From the NCBI RefSeq assembly GCF_001044235.1, contig NZ_JYNL01000054.1, positions 1 to 64,000 on the forward strand: a stretch of DNA of 64,000 nt, in the 5' to 3' direction. Below the pieces are notes generated by a model. It saw only the letters and a program-made list of their open reading frames with translations. It was not told the origin of the DNA and ran no database searches. The position numbers were made by a program, and so were the translations under genes. The stretch comes from Mycolicibacterium chlorophenolicum (lineage in GTDB: Bacteria; Actinomycetota; Actinomycetes; Mycobacteriales; Mycobacteriaceae). Positions 17,399-23,721 of the stretch are shown here, one piece after another (the first letter of the stretch is position 1; the number at the start of each line of letters is the position of its first letter).

Positions 17399-17743
17399 TC
17401 ACCCGGCCGACTCGACCGCGACATGCCTCGCGGGGGTCACCGGTTCGTCGAGGGGAACCGTGACGGTGAGGATGCCCTTGTCGTAGCTGGCGGTGATCGC
17501 CGCTTCGTCGGCGCCTGACGGCAACGTCACCGAGCGGGTGAACGAGCCGTAGCTGAACTCCGAGCGCCCGTGCACGTCCTTGGTGTCGGTGCGCTCGGCC
17601 GTGATCGTGAGCACGCCGTCGCTGACGGTGACGTCGACGTCCTCCGCGGGATCGATACCGGGAAGCTCGGCGTGCAATTGGTATGTGCCGTCGGCGATGT
17701 CGTCTTCGACCTTGATGCCCCACGCCTCGCCCATGGGGTCCAT
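17399..17743 (-). CDS. Hsp20 / alpha-crystallin small heat-shock protein (HspX-like)
   Basis: This ATP-independent holdase chaperone prevents aggregation. The 114-residue protein is almost only the alpha-crystallin domain: AELPGIDPAEDVDVTVSDG, RSEFSYGSFTRSVTLPSGAD, then YDKGILTVTVP. These match M. tuberculosis HspX (Acr) closely. The HspX N-terminal arm of about 30 residues is missing, because an in-frame TAG lies 27 nt upstream of the ATG. The arm helps oligomer assembly in this family, so a smaller oligomer is expected. A perfect DosR-type box lies 26 nt upstream, which supports hypoxic induction. Confidence 0.9.
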   Translation of the reverse strand: MDPMGEAWGIKVEDDIADGTYQLHAELPGIDPAEDVDVTVSDGVLTITAERTDTKDVHGRSEFSYGSFTRSVTLPSGADEAAITASYDKGILTVTVPLDEPVTPARHVAVESAG

Positions 17744-17768
17744 CCGACCACCGCGCTCCGGCGCGCAC

Positions 17769-17782
17769 TAGGGACGGAAGTC
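17769..17782 (-). promoter_or_regulatory. DosR-type box upstream of hsp20 (perfect inverted repeat)
   Basis: GGGACGGAAGTCCC is a perfect GGGAC-N4-GTCCC palindrome, matching both half-sites of the mycobacterial DevR/DosR consensus. It sits 26 nt upstream of the hsp20-like start codon, where hspX of M. tuberculosis is also DevR-activated. A devR gene lies 19 kb away in the same window. Confidence 0.85.
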
Positions 17783-17829
17783 CCACACAGGGGGGCCGTT
17801 GGTCGGCGGGACCCGTGCCCGCGCGCGAG

Positions 17830-17843
17830 AGGACCACTGGCCC
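17830..17843 (+). promoter_or_regulatory. DosR-type box upstream of SRPBCC copy 2
   Basis: AGGACCACTGGCCC matches GGGAC-N4-GGCCC at 9 of 10 half-site positions. It ends 37 nt before the ATG of the plus-strand SRPBCC gene, a spacing shared with several other boxes in the island. Confidence 0.6.
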
Positions 17844-17879
17844 TAGCCGCGGCGACCCGCGGCCGACCACGCTGGGGAG

Positions 17880-18557
17880 ATGACCGACAGACTGGTGACG
17901 ATGCTCGCCGCAGCCGGGGTGCTCTACGCCGCCCGCCGCTACTTCCGCGACTGGGGCACGACCAAGGCCGAAGCCGGTGCGTCGCTGCCGGGCGACGACC
18001 TGGTGCGCGCGCCGCTGCTGCAGGCCACCGAGGGCGTGTCGATCGACGCCCCGGCCGAGCAGGTGTGGCCCTGGCTGGTGCAGATGGGCCAGGACCGCGG
18101 CGGCCTGTACAGCTTCGAGGCGATGGAGAATCTCGTTGGGCTGCACTACCGCAACGCGGACACCGTGCACCCGGAATGGCAACACCTCACGGTCGGCGAC
18201 ACGGTCCGGTTGGTGCCGAGGCGCTGGCTCGGCCTCACCGACGGTGTCGCGCTGAGCGTCGTCGACATCGTCGAGGGGCGCACCGTCGTGCTGCGTGCCG
18301 ATTCCGCGCGCCGGGCCTGGGATGTGGTGTGGTCGTTCCATCTCTCGCCGCGCGGCGACGACCAGTGCCGCCTGCTGATCCGATCTCGGCTGGCGTTGCG
18401 CCATCCGGGGGAAGTGGTGTTCGCGGAGCTGTTCGGACCGGCGCGCGCCCTGGTCACTCGCGGCATGCTGATCGGGATCAAGCGGCGGGCCGAACGGGCG
18501 CGCCAAGCCGAGGCGTCGGCGGCAACGGCCAGCGCGCGGCTGCACGGAGTCAGCTGA
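17880..18557 (+). CDS. SRPBCC-like protein (copy 2)
   Basis: The 225-residue paralogue of the gene at 16637 is transcribed in the opposite direction. It has an N-terminal hydrophobic segment, then GVSIDAPAEQVWPWLVQMGQDRGG around residues 55-80, and a VDIVEG/VLRADSARRAWDVVWSF beta-strand region typical of START/SRPBCC folds. The C-terminal tail is Arg/Ala-rich. It faces away from hsp20 and has its own DosR-like box 37 nt upstream, so both SRPBCC copies flank and may be co-induced with the chaperone. Ligand unknown. Confidence 0.68.
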   Translation: MTDRLVTMLAAAGVLYAARRYFRDWGTTKAEAGASLPGDDLVRAPLLQATEGVSIDAPAEQVWPWLVQMGQDRGGLYSFEAMENLVGLHYRNADTVHPEWQHLTVGDTVRLVPRRWLGLTDGVALSVVDIVEGRTVVLRADSARRAWDVVWSFHLSPRGDDQCRLLIRSRLALRHPGEVVFAELFGPARALVTRGMLIGIKRRAERARQAEASAATASARLHGVS

Positions 18558-18561
18558 AGAG

Positions 18562-18819
18562 TCAGGCCGCGACCGTGACGTCGAGCGACAGCATGTCGGC
18601 GATCGCGTGGGCCTGTGGCCAAGCGCCGTCTTGGATCGACCGGCAGAGCTCGTCGACCAGCGGAGTCTGCACACCGAGCGGGGCGAGCCATGTCTACACG
18701 GTGGCGGTGATCTCGTCGGCGGTGACGCGCACGGTGCGTTCGCGGTGCAGCCGATCGGTGAGCACGTAGGTCGGGGAGTCCGGGTGCGGGTGACGTGCCA
18801 GTCGGTTCATCGGCTTCAT
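18562..18819 (-). pseudogene. Rv2628-like DosR-regulon protein interrupted by an in-frame amber codon
   Basis: From ATG 18819, preceded by AGAGGAG, the frame reads MKPMNRLARHPHPDS and then YVLTDRLHRERTVRV. It meets TAG at 18694-18696 (codon 42) and continues in the same frame to TGA at 18562, with TPLVDELCRSIQDGAWPQAH and a tail DVTVAA. As recalled, both halves align without gap to the C-terminal 80 residues of M. tuberculosis Rv2628 (TDRSHDGRTARV, LADELARAVRIGDWPAAY). In Rv2628 a Ser occupies the stop position, so a single TCG-to-TAG change explains the break. It is the third gene of a minus-strand group. Confidence 0.75.
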
Positions 18820-18852
18820 CGTCGGCTCCTCTCGGTGCGTTCTCCGTTTCTG

Positions 18853-19131
18853 TCAATGACACGGAGTGAGCAGCCGGGCGGTTCGAAGCAGCTCGCCCCA
18901 CGTCTGCTCGACCACGTGCGTCGCCGTTGGATCGGCGTCGGCCCCGGTGTCGCACTGGGTTGCGGCGAGAAGGGCTTCGGCGAGTCGCAGCGGAGCGACG
19001 TTGTGGTGCTGGGCGGTACGCACGATGTCGCCGAAAGCATCGTCGAGACTGCACTGCCGCAGGAAGGCCACCACGCCTTCGGCCGCGCACAGGGTGCGGC
19101 GCCCGTCGCGACGCGTCGGAATCACCGCCAT
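18853..19131 (-). CDS. Small ANTAR-like protein
   Basis: The 92-residue protein starts at ATG 19131, overlapping the upstream gene by 10 nt. The central part AAEGVVAFLRQCSLDDAF followed by ALLAATQ resembles the three-helix ANTAR fold (A-x-G-hydrophobic start, DxAF, then a hydrophobic helix) that binds hairpin RNA in antiterminators. No receiver or GAF domain is attached, which is unusual. The match is by eye and the RNA-contact residues are not certain. Context: middle gene between a DUF5709 protein and the broken Rv2628-like gene. Confidence 0.5.
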   Translation of the reverse strand: MAVIPTRRDGRRTLCAAEGVVAFLRQCSLDDAFGDIVRTAQHHNVAPLRLAEALLAATQCDTGADADPTATHVVEQTWGELLRTARLLTPCH

Positions 19132-19592
19132 GAGTCGTCCGCATCGTCGTCGATGAGGTGGACCGCGGCCTCCTCGGCCGATGCGGCACCGCCGTCGAGG
19201 CCGACGTCCTCGGCCACCATCTCCGCCTCGTCGTCCTCCCCGAAACCCCGGTCCGGCGCCATTAGCCGGCCCGCCCGTCTGCGGCCCACCTCGTCTCGGC
19301 GCGGGAACTCGTCGGCGCGTTCGGACTCGTCCGAGAGCTGCTGCTCGGCATCGTCGAACAGCACGTTCACCCGCGCCGCCGGGTCCGGTTCCTCCTCGGC
19401 GAGCCGTTGCTCGAGGGTCTCGAAGGAGCCGAAAGCTCCCGGTGCGTAGGGCTGTTCGGGTGGTGAGTAACCCTCGTCGAGGAGATCGGCGCCGCCCCGG
19501 TCGATCAGCGTGTCCTCCGGCTCGAGTTGATTCTCCGGATCGATGTCGTACTCACCTGCCGCGGGTCCGGTGACGTAATTCCTCATGGTCAT
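19122..19592 (-). CDS. DUF5709-like acidic protein
   Basis: The 156-residue, very acidic and probably largely disordered protein has the hallmark DPENQLEPEDTLIDRGG, then LDEGYSPPEQPYAPGAFG and LEQRLAEEEPDP, as in actinobacterial DUF5709 proteins. No enzymatic motif is present. It is the first gene of a three-gene minus-strand group. A DosR-type box lies 36 nt upstream of its ATG, so hypoxic induction is likely. Function unknown. Confidence 0.72.
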   Translation of the reverse strand: MTMRNYVTGPAAGEYDIDPENQLEPEDTLIDRGGADLLDEGYSPPEQPYAPGAFGSFETLEQRLAEEEPDPAARVNVLFDDAEQQLSDESERADEFPRRDEVGRRRAGRLMAPDRGFGEDDEAEMVAEDVGLDGGAASAEEAAVHLIDDDADDSWR

Positions 19593-19627
19593 GTGTCCAC
19601 TGTGGCCACCCGATCCGCCCCGAGATA

Positions 19628-19641
19628 GGGACTATCGGCAC
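19628..19641 (-). promoter_or_regulatory. DosR-type box between the DUF5709 gene and a universal stress protein
   Basis: GGGACTATCGGCAC fits GGGAC-N4-GGCCC at 9 of 10 half-site positions. It lies 36 nt from the minus-strand DUF5709 start and 82 nt from the plus-strand stress-protein start, so it may serve one or both directions. Confidence 0.65.
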
Positions 19642-19722
19642 TCGTTGTGCCAGCTCTTGACTCCTGCGTCACGGGCTGCCGATTCGTAACGTCGCTGGTA
19701 TCAACTGCGTCAGGAGACGGCG

Positions 19723-20562
19723 ATGTCCGATGGGTTCTGTTCGGCGGGGGTGGTGGTCGGTGCGGACGGATCGCCGTCGGGGATGGCGGCGGTTCGGTGG
19801 GCCGTCGCCGAGGCGCGGATGCGTCGCGTGCCGCTCGCGGTCGTGCATGTCGCCGCAGACGACGCAGCCGACGCAGCCCTCGACGGCATCCTCTCCGACG
19901 CGGTGTCCGCCGCCTCGGCGGAGGCGGCCGGCGAGGAGATCGAGGTCGGCAGCGCGCGGCTTGCCGGGGACCCGGTGTCGACGCTCACCGACCTGTCTCA
20001 GACCGCGGCGATGGTCGTGCTCGGGCGCCACGGCGGCTCCACGCGAATGCATCGTCTGCTCGGGTCGGTGAGCACCGGGGTGCTGCACCACGCCCGGTGT
20101 CCGGTGGCGGTGGTGCACGCCGATCCCACGGTATCGGCGAGCACCAGGCGCCGGCCCGTCCTGGTCGGCGTCGATGGGTCACGCCACTCGGTGCAGGCCG
20201 CGGAGATCGCGTTCGAGGAGGCGGCGTGGCGCGGCGTGGACGTCGTCGCGATGTATGTGTGCGACGGAGTCGGTGGCCCGTCGGCCAACCGGGCCGAGGT
20301 GGCGGCGAAGCAGGAGGAGGCGGAATACCAGCTCGACACGGCGTTGACGCCTTTGTGTGAACGTCACCCCGGCGTGGCGGTGCACCGGTTGATCCGCTTC
20401 GAGAGCCCGGCCCGCCAGTTGCTCATCCAGGGCGAGCGCGCGCAGCTGGTGGTCGTCGGCAGTCATGGCCGCGGTGCTCTGGCCGGTGTTCTGCTCGGTT
20501 CGGTGAGCACCGCGGTGGTGCGCGACGTGCGCGCCCCGGTGATCGTCGCGCGCCGCACCTGA
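19723..20562 (+). CDS. Tandem-domain universal stress protein (copy A)
   Basis: The 279-residue protein consists of two UspA domains, about 1-140 and 145-279. Each ends with an ATP-binding G-x2-G-x9-G(S/T) loop, seen in GRHGGSTRMHRLLGSVSTG and GSHGRGALAGVLLGSVSTA. M. tuberculosis Rv2623 has this architecture, binds ATP, belongs to the DosR regulon and restrains growth. It lies divergent from the DUF5709 gene and tail-to-tail with the Hrp1-like gene, as in a DosR-regulon cluster. Confidence 0.88.
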   Translation: MSDGFCSAGVVVGADGSPSGMAAVRWAVAEARMRRVPLAVVHVAADDAADAALDGILSDAVSAASAEAAGEEIEVGSARLAGDPVSTLTDLSQTAAMVVLGRHGGSTRMHRLLGSVSTGVLHHARCPVAVVHADPTVSASTRRRPVLVGVDGSRHSVQAAEIAFEEAAWRGVDVVAMYVCDGVGGPSANRAEVAAKQEEAEYQLDTALTPLCERHPGVAVHRLIRFESPARQLLIQGERAQLVVVGSHGRGALAGVLLGSVSTAVVRDVRAPVIVARRT

Positions 20563-20577
20563 GCGAGTCAGTTCTGG

Positions 20578-21012
20578 TCAGTGGCTGGTGATCGACTTCG
20601 GAGAACAGATTGCTCTGACGAAGCTGACGATGGCGTGCTCCGGCAGATGCCTGGCGATGTCGGCCTCGCTGACGATTCCGACGAGGCGGTGATCGTCGAT
20701 CACGGGTAGCCGGCGGACCTGGTGCTCCTCCATGACGTTGAGCATGTCGTCGATCCCGTCGTCTGCATCGACGTGATAGGTGAGCCCCTGCGCGAGCTCG
20801 CCGGCGGTGACCGTGTCGGGATCATGGCCCGCCGCAAGGCATTTGATCACAATGTCGCGATCGGTGATCATTCCGTGCAGCCGCTGGTCGTCCCCGCAGA
20901 TCGGTAGTGCCCCGACCCCCAGTTCGGCCATGTGCCGCGCCGCGGCGGTCAATGTCTCGTGTTCTCCGACGCAGGTGGCGCCGGCATGCATGATGTCTCG
21001 GGCAGTGGTCAC
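20578..21012 (-). CDS. hrp1: CBS-domain protein, hypoxic response protein 1
   Basis: The 144-residue protein has two CBS motifs: residues about 1-70 (ARDIMHAGATCVGEHETLT, LPICGDDQRLHGMITDRDIV) and 75-135 (MLNVMEEHQVRRLPVIDDHR, LVGIVSEADIARHLPEHAIV). It is nearly collinear with M. tuberculosis Hrp1 (Rv2626c). GTG at 21012 is chosen because GGAGGAG lies 8 nt upstream and the known protein begins MTTARDIM. The longer frame adds 23 unsupported residues. Hrp1 is a strongly DosR-induced protein found partly outside the cell; its ligand is unresolved. Confidence 0.92.
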   Translation of the reverse strand: MTTARDIMHAGATCVGEHETLTAAARHMAELGVGALPICGDDQRLHGMITDRDIVIKCLAAGHDPDTVTAGELAQGLTYHVDADDGIDDMLNVMEEHQVRRLPVIDDHRLVGIVSEADIARHLPEHAIVSFVRAICSPKSITSH

Positions 21013-21087
21013 GGTGTTCTCCTCCGGTACCGGAGCGCTGGGCGTGCGCCTCGTCTGTCTCATGGTCGGCCGGCCGGCCATGAGGGT

Positions 21088-21747
21088 CTAGGGCAGTTGG
21101 ACCCTTGCCGTCAGATGGTCGACGAACCAGTCCCTCGCCAACACGGCCACCCTTTCCAGGGCGCCCGGCTCCTCGAACAGATGAGTGGCGCCGGGGACGA
21201 CGGCCACTGTGCAGTCGGCGGCCTCCATCGCCTGTTGGGCCCGCCGGTTGAGATCCAGCACGTCGAGGTCGCGGCCCCCGACGATCAGCAGGGTCGGCGC
21301 GGTGATGCGTGACAGCGCCGAGCCGGTGAGGTCAGGCCGGCCGCCGCGAGACACCACGGCCGAGACCGCCACGCGGGGATCGGCCGCGGCGGCCACAGCG
21401 GCGCCGCCGCCGGTGCTGGCGCCGAAATAGCCGACCCGTAGCGTCCTGGTGTCCGGCTGACCGGCCAGCCACAGGGTGACGTCGACCAGTCGGGACGCCA
21501 GCAGCCCGATGTCGAAGACATTGGCCCGATTTCGCTCCTCGTCGGGTGTCAGCAGATCGAACAGGAGCGTGGCGATGCCCGCCTGGTTGAGCACCTCGGC
21601 GACGTGGCGGTTGCGCGGACTGTGCCGGCTGCTGCCGCTGCCGTGGGCGAAGACCACGACCCCCAGCGCGTCTGCGGGGACGGTCAGGTGACCGGCCACC
21701 GTCGCACCCGCGACCCGGACCTCGACGTCCTCGTCGCGGCGTTGCAT
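21088..21747 (-). CDS. Dienelactone-hydrolase-type alpha/beta hydrolase
   Basis: The 219-residue protein starts at ATG 21747; upstream in-frame codons overlap the next gene and are dropped. It has the oxyanion segment VVVFAHGSGSSRHSPRNR, the nucleophile elbow GYFGASTGGGAAV, an acid region LIVGGRDLDVLDLN and the catalytic His in PGATHLFEEPGAL. It lacks the phosphoribosyltransferase part to which similar hydrolases are fused in DosR-regulon proteins such as Rv2030c. It ends 8 nt after the stop of the Rv2629-like gene, so probably belongs to the same transcript. Confidence 0.8.
   Translation of the reverse strand: MQRRDEDVEVRVAGATVAGHLTVPADALGVVVFAHGSGSSRHSPRNRHVAEVLNQAGIATLLFDLLTPDEERNRANVFDIGLLASRLVDVTLWLAGQPDTRTLRVGYFGASTGGGAAVAAAADPRVAVSAVVSRGGRPDLTGSALSRITAPTLLIVGGRDLDVLDLNRRAQQAMEAADCTVAVVPGATHLFEEPGALERVAVLARDWFVDHLTARVQLP
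21091..21104 (-). promoter_or_regulatory. Possible DosR-type box upstream of hrp1
   Basis: On the minus strand GGGTCCAACTGCCC has the correct N4 spacing and 4 of 5 matches in each half-site. It lies 79 nt before the hrp1 start, inside the last codons of the upstream hydrolase. The spacing is longer than at other boxes here, so support is moderate. Confidence 0.4.
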
Positions 21748-21754
21748 CAGCGTC

Positions 21755-22882
21755 CTACCGATTCTCGGCGTGGTCGGTGATCGTCGACAGGGCGTCGGTC
21801 TGCGGGTAGCGCAGCACGGCGGCGACCCCGTCGGCAACGGCGAGGTCCTGGTCGGCGATCACCACCGCCGCGTCGGTGGCGATGGCGACGAACGGCAGGA
21901 CCTCGTCGGCCAGGGCGACCCGGCGCGGCGCCTCGCCGAACTGCGAGAGGGCGTCGGCGTCCGGCGCGACCGCGGTCGGGTCGTCGCCGGTGACGAGCGT
22001 CGCGTTTCCGAGGTCGCCGATGATCAGGGTCTCCACCGCGCCGTCTCGCAGCGCCGTGCAGACCGCAGGCAGCCCCTGCACGGCCAGACCCGACTCGCGC
22101 CCGGTCTCCGACTGGTACCGGGCCACGACCATCGCGACCCGGTCGCGACTGCGCCGGGCGATTTCGGTGTCGAGCAGATCGGCGAACTCCCGCTCGTCAG
22201 CGCGACCGCCCTCCGCGCGGGCAGGAAGTGAGACGACGCGGGTGGCGATGCGGTGCGGCAGTTCTGACAGCACATCCGACCGGGACCGGACCTCGCCGCA
22301 GACGAACACGAGTTCGGCACGGGTTCGGTCGGCCAGTTCGGTGATCCGGTCGACGATGGCCCGCACGTTCATCCGCACCGCCTCCTCGGTGCTGTGCTGC
22401 ATGTCGCCCCAGCCTTTCCAGCCCGCGCTGGCAGGCTTGTGGACAGGGAAGCCTTCGCCCTGAACGGTCTCGTGGTCGACGGCACGATCGCGGTGCACCG
22501 TCAGGTCGGCGCCCAGGTGGTCGACCGCCGCAAAGAGGTACGGCGGTCGTGCCGCCTCCGCGCTGAGCAGCGGCAGGACGTAGGGATAGTCGGAAACCCG
22601 CAACACGGTCACCGACGGAGGGCTGACGAGCGGCTCGTCGACGAGCACCCCCTCCCCACCCGCGATGACCGCATGCCCGCGCCGATGCTGTCGGGGCTGG
22701 TGGGTCAACACCGCCCGCTCGACCGCCTCGATCGTGCGGCCGGAGACGCGACAGTCCTCCAGGTGCTCACGGATGGCGCCCCACCGCGCCGCGTCGTCCC
22801 GGGTGTCTCCGGTGCCGTCGAGATACAGCGACACGAACGGGCCCGGCGCGCCGGCGAGGGCGCGGAGGTGCTCAGTGGTCAT
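21755..22882 (-). CDS. Rv2629-like protein of the bacterial eRF1/Pelota-related (baeRF) family
   Basis: The 375-residue protein begins MTTEHLRALAGAPGPFVSLYLDGT, then shows the central WGDMQHSTEEAVRMN and a C-terminal region ETLIIGDLGNATLVTG. The length and layout resemble M. tuberculosis Rv2629 (about 374 residues), a DosR-regulon protein. Bacterial relatives of archaeo-eukaryotic release factors are proposed to act on stalled or hibernating ribosomes; no GGQ loop is evident. Its ATG overlaps the stop of the nitroreductase gene as ATGA. Confidence 0.78.
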   Translation of the reverse strand: MTTEHLRALAGAPGPFVSLYLDGTGDTRDDAARWGAIREHLEDCRVSGRTIEAVERAVLTHQPRQHRRGHAVIAGGEGVLVDEPLVSPPSVTVLRVSDYPYVLPLLSAEAARPPYLFAAVDHLGADLTVHRDRAVDHETVQGEGFPVHKPASAGWKGWGDMQHSTEEAVRMNVRAIVDRITELADRTRAELVFVCGEVRSRSDVLSELPHRIATRVVSLPARAEGGRADEREFADLLDTEIARRSRDRVAMVVARYQSETGRESGLAVQGLPAVCTALRDGAVETLIIGDLGNATLVTGDDPTAVAPDADALSQFGEAPRRVALADEVLPFVAIATDAAVVIADQDLAVADGVAAVLRYPQTDALSTITDHAENR

Positions 22883-23301
22883 GGTCGTCCTCTTTTCGAA
22901 GGGGTCGCCACCGTGAGCGCGGCGAAGTGGTCGATGCCGAAGCGCTCGAAGGCACGTCGTCGATGCGCCGACAGCTGCGGCGCCGCGATCGCGGCGTCGA
23001 CGACGTGCGGGTCGACGAGGTCGAGGGACTCGCCGTGGACGGTCACCGTGGCCCGGCCGGCTGCCATCACGTTGCGCAACCAGTCGACCCCGGCGCCGTA
23101 CGGCAGCGGGATGAGGACGCCGTCGGGCGTGCGCTCGGCCACCACCGGCGTCGCGTAGGACCTGCCGGTACGGCGCCCGGTGTGGCGGATCACCGCCGCG
23201 TACCAGTGCGTACGGCCCGCGACCAGCAGCATCGCCGGGTTCAGTACATGTTTGTTGAATTGCCGTACGGCGTCGCGGGCGGGCTCGGTGATGGCGGGCA
23301 T
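22879..23301 (-). CDS. Nitroreductase-family deazaflavin (F420)-dependent oxidoreductase
   Basis: The 140-residue split-barrel protein of the Ddn (Rv3547) family shows RHTGRRTGRSYATPVVAE (the hallmark GRxSGxxxxTP motif), followed by LIPLPYGAGVDWLRNVMAAG. Family members reduce quinones or nitro compounds with F420H2. It heads the minus-strand group nitroreductase, Rv2629-like and hydrolase. A DosR-type box lies 59 nt upstream of its ATG, fitting a role in hypoxic redox balance. Confidence 0.82.
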   Translation of the reverse strand: MPAITEPARDAVRQFNKHVLNPAMLLVAGRTHWYAAVIRHTGRRTGRSYATPVVAERTPDGVLIPLPYGAGVDWLRNVMAAGRATVTVHGESLDLVDPHVVDAAIAAPQLSAHRRRAFERFGIDHFAALTVATPSKRGRP

Positions 23302-23359
23302 GTGCTCATGGTGGGGCCGTGACCGGTCTCGTCACAGAGCCGAGCGGACTCTGCGCCCG

Positions 23360-23373
23360 GGGACTTAGGGCAC
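23360..23373. promoter_or_regulatory. DosR-type box in the divergent nitroreductase / metabolic-operon promoter
   Basis: GGGACTTAGGGCAC matches GGGAC-N4-GGCCC at 9 of 10 half-site positions. It lies between the minus-strand nitroreductase start (59 nt) and the plus-strand small-protein start (88 nt). Confidence 0.6.
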
Positions 23374-23460
23374 CGGTCGACCAGCGTGTGACCTTGGTCT
23401 CTATTTCCGGCCGGGGCGGTGACAAACGATGGGCTCCGACGCCTGCCGAAAGGACCTGCC

Positions 23461-23721
23461 ATGACACCGACGGAACCCCTCGACACGCCCGCGGCCGCAC
23501 TCGACGACATCGCCTGGGAGTTCCTGTCGTCGGAGTTCGCCGGCCGGACCTACGCGGACTGGCCGCTGGACCGCCGGCTCGACGTGTTCCTGCGCCACCG
23601 CGGCTACCGCGCACTGCATGACGACGGGTCGGCCTACCGGGACCTGCTCGACCGCGTCATGGACAACATCTCGGTGGCCGTCCGCGCCGGCACGCTTCCC
23701 GTGAACGCGCGCCGGCGATGA
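23461..23721 (+). CDS. Small protein of unknown function heading the acyl-CoA synthetase/PDH operon
   Basis: The 86-residue protein starts at ATG 23461 after a GAAAGGA ribosome site. It is mostly helical, with AALDDIAWEFLSSEFAG, then DRRLDVFLRHRGYRAL and a basic tail ending RRR. No family was recognised. Its stop overlaps the ATG of the acyl-CoA synthetase (ATGA), so it is co-translated and probably acts with that enzyme, for example as a regulator or small subunit. That role is inferred from position only. Confidence 0.65.
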   Translation: MTPTEPLDTPAAALDDIAWEFLSSEFAGRTYADWPLDRRLDVFLRHRGYRALHDDGSAYRDLLDRVMDNISVAVRAGTLPVNARRR

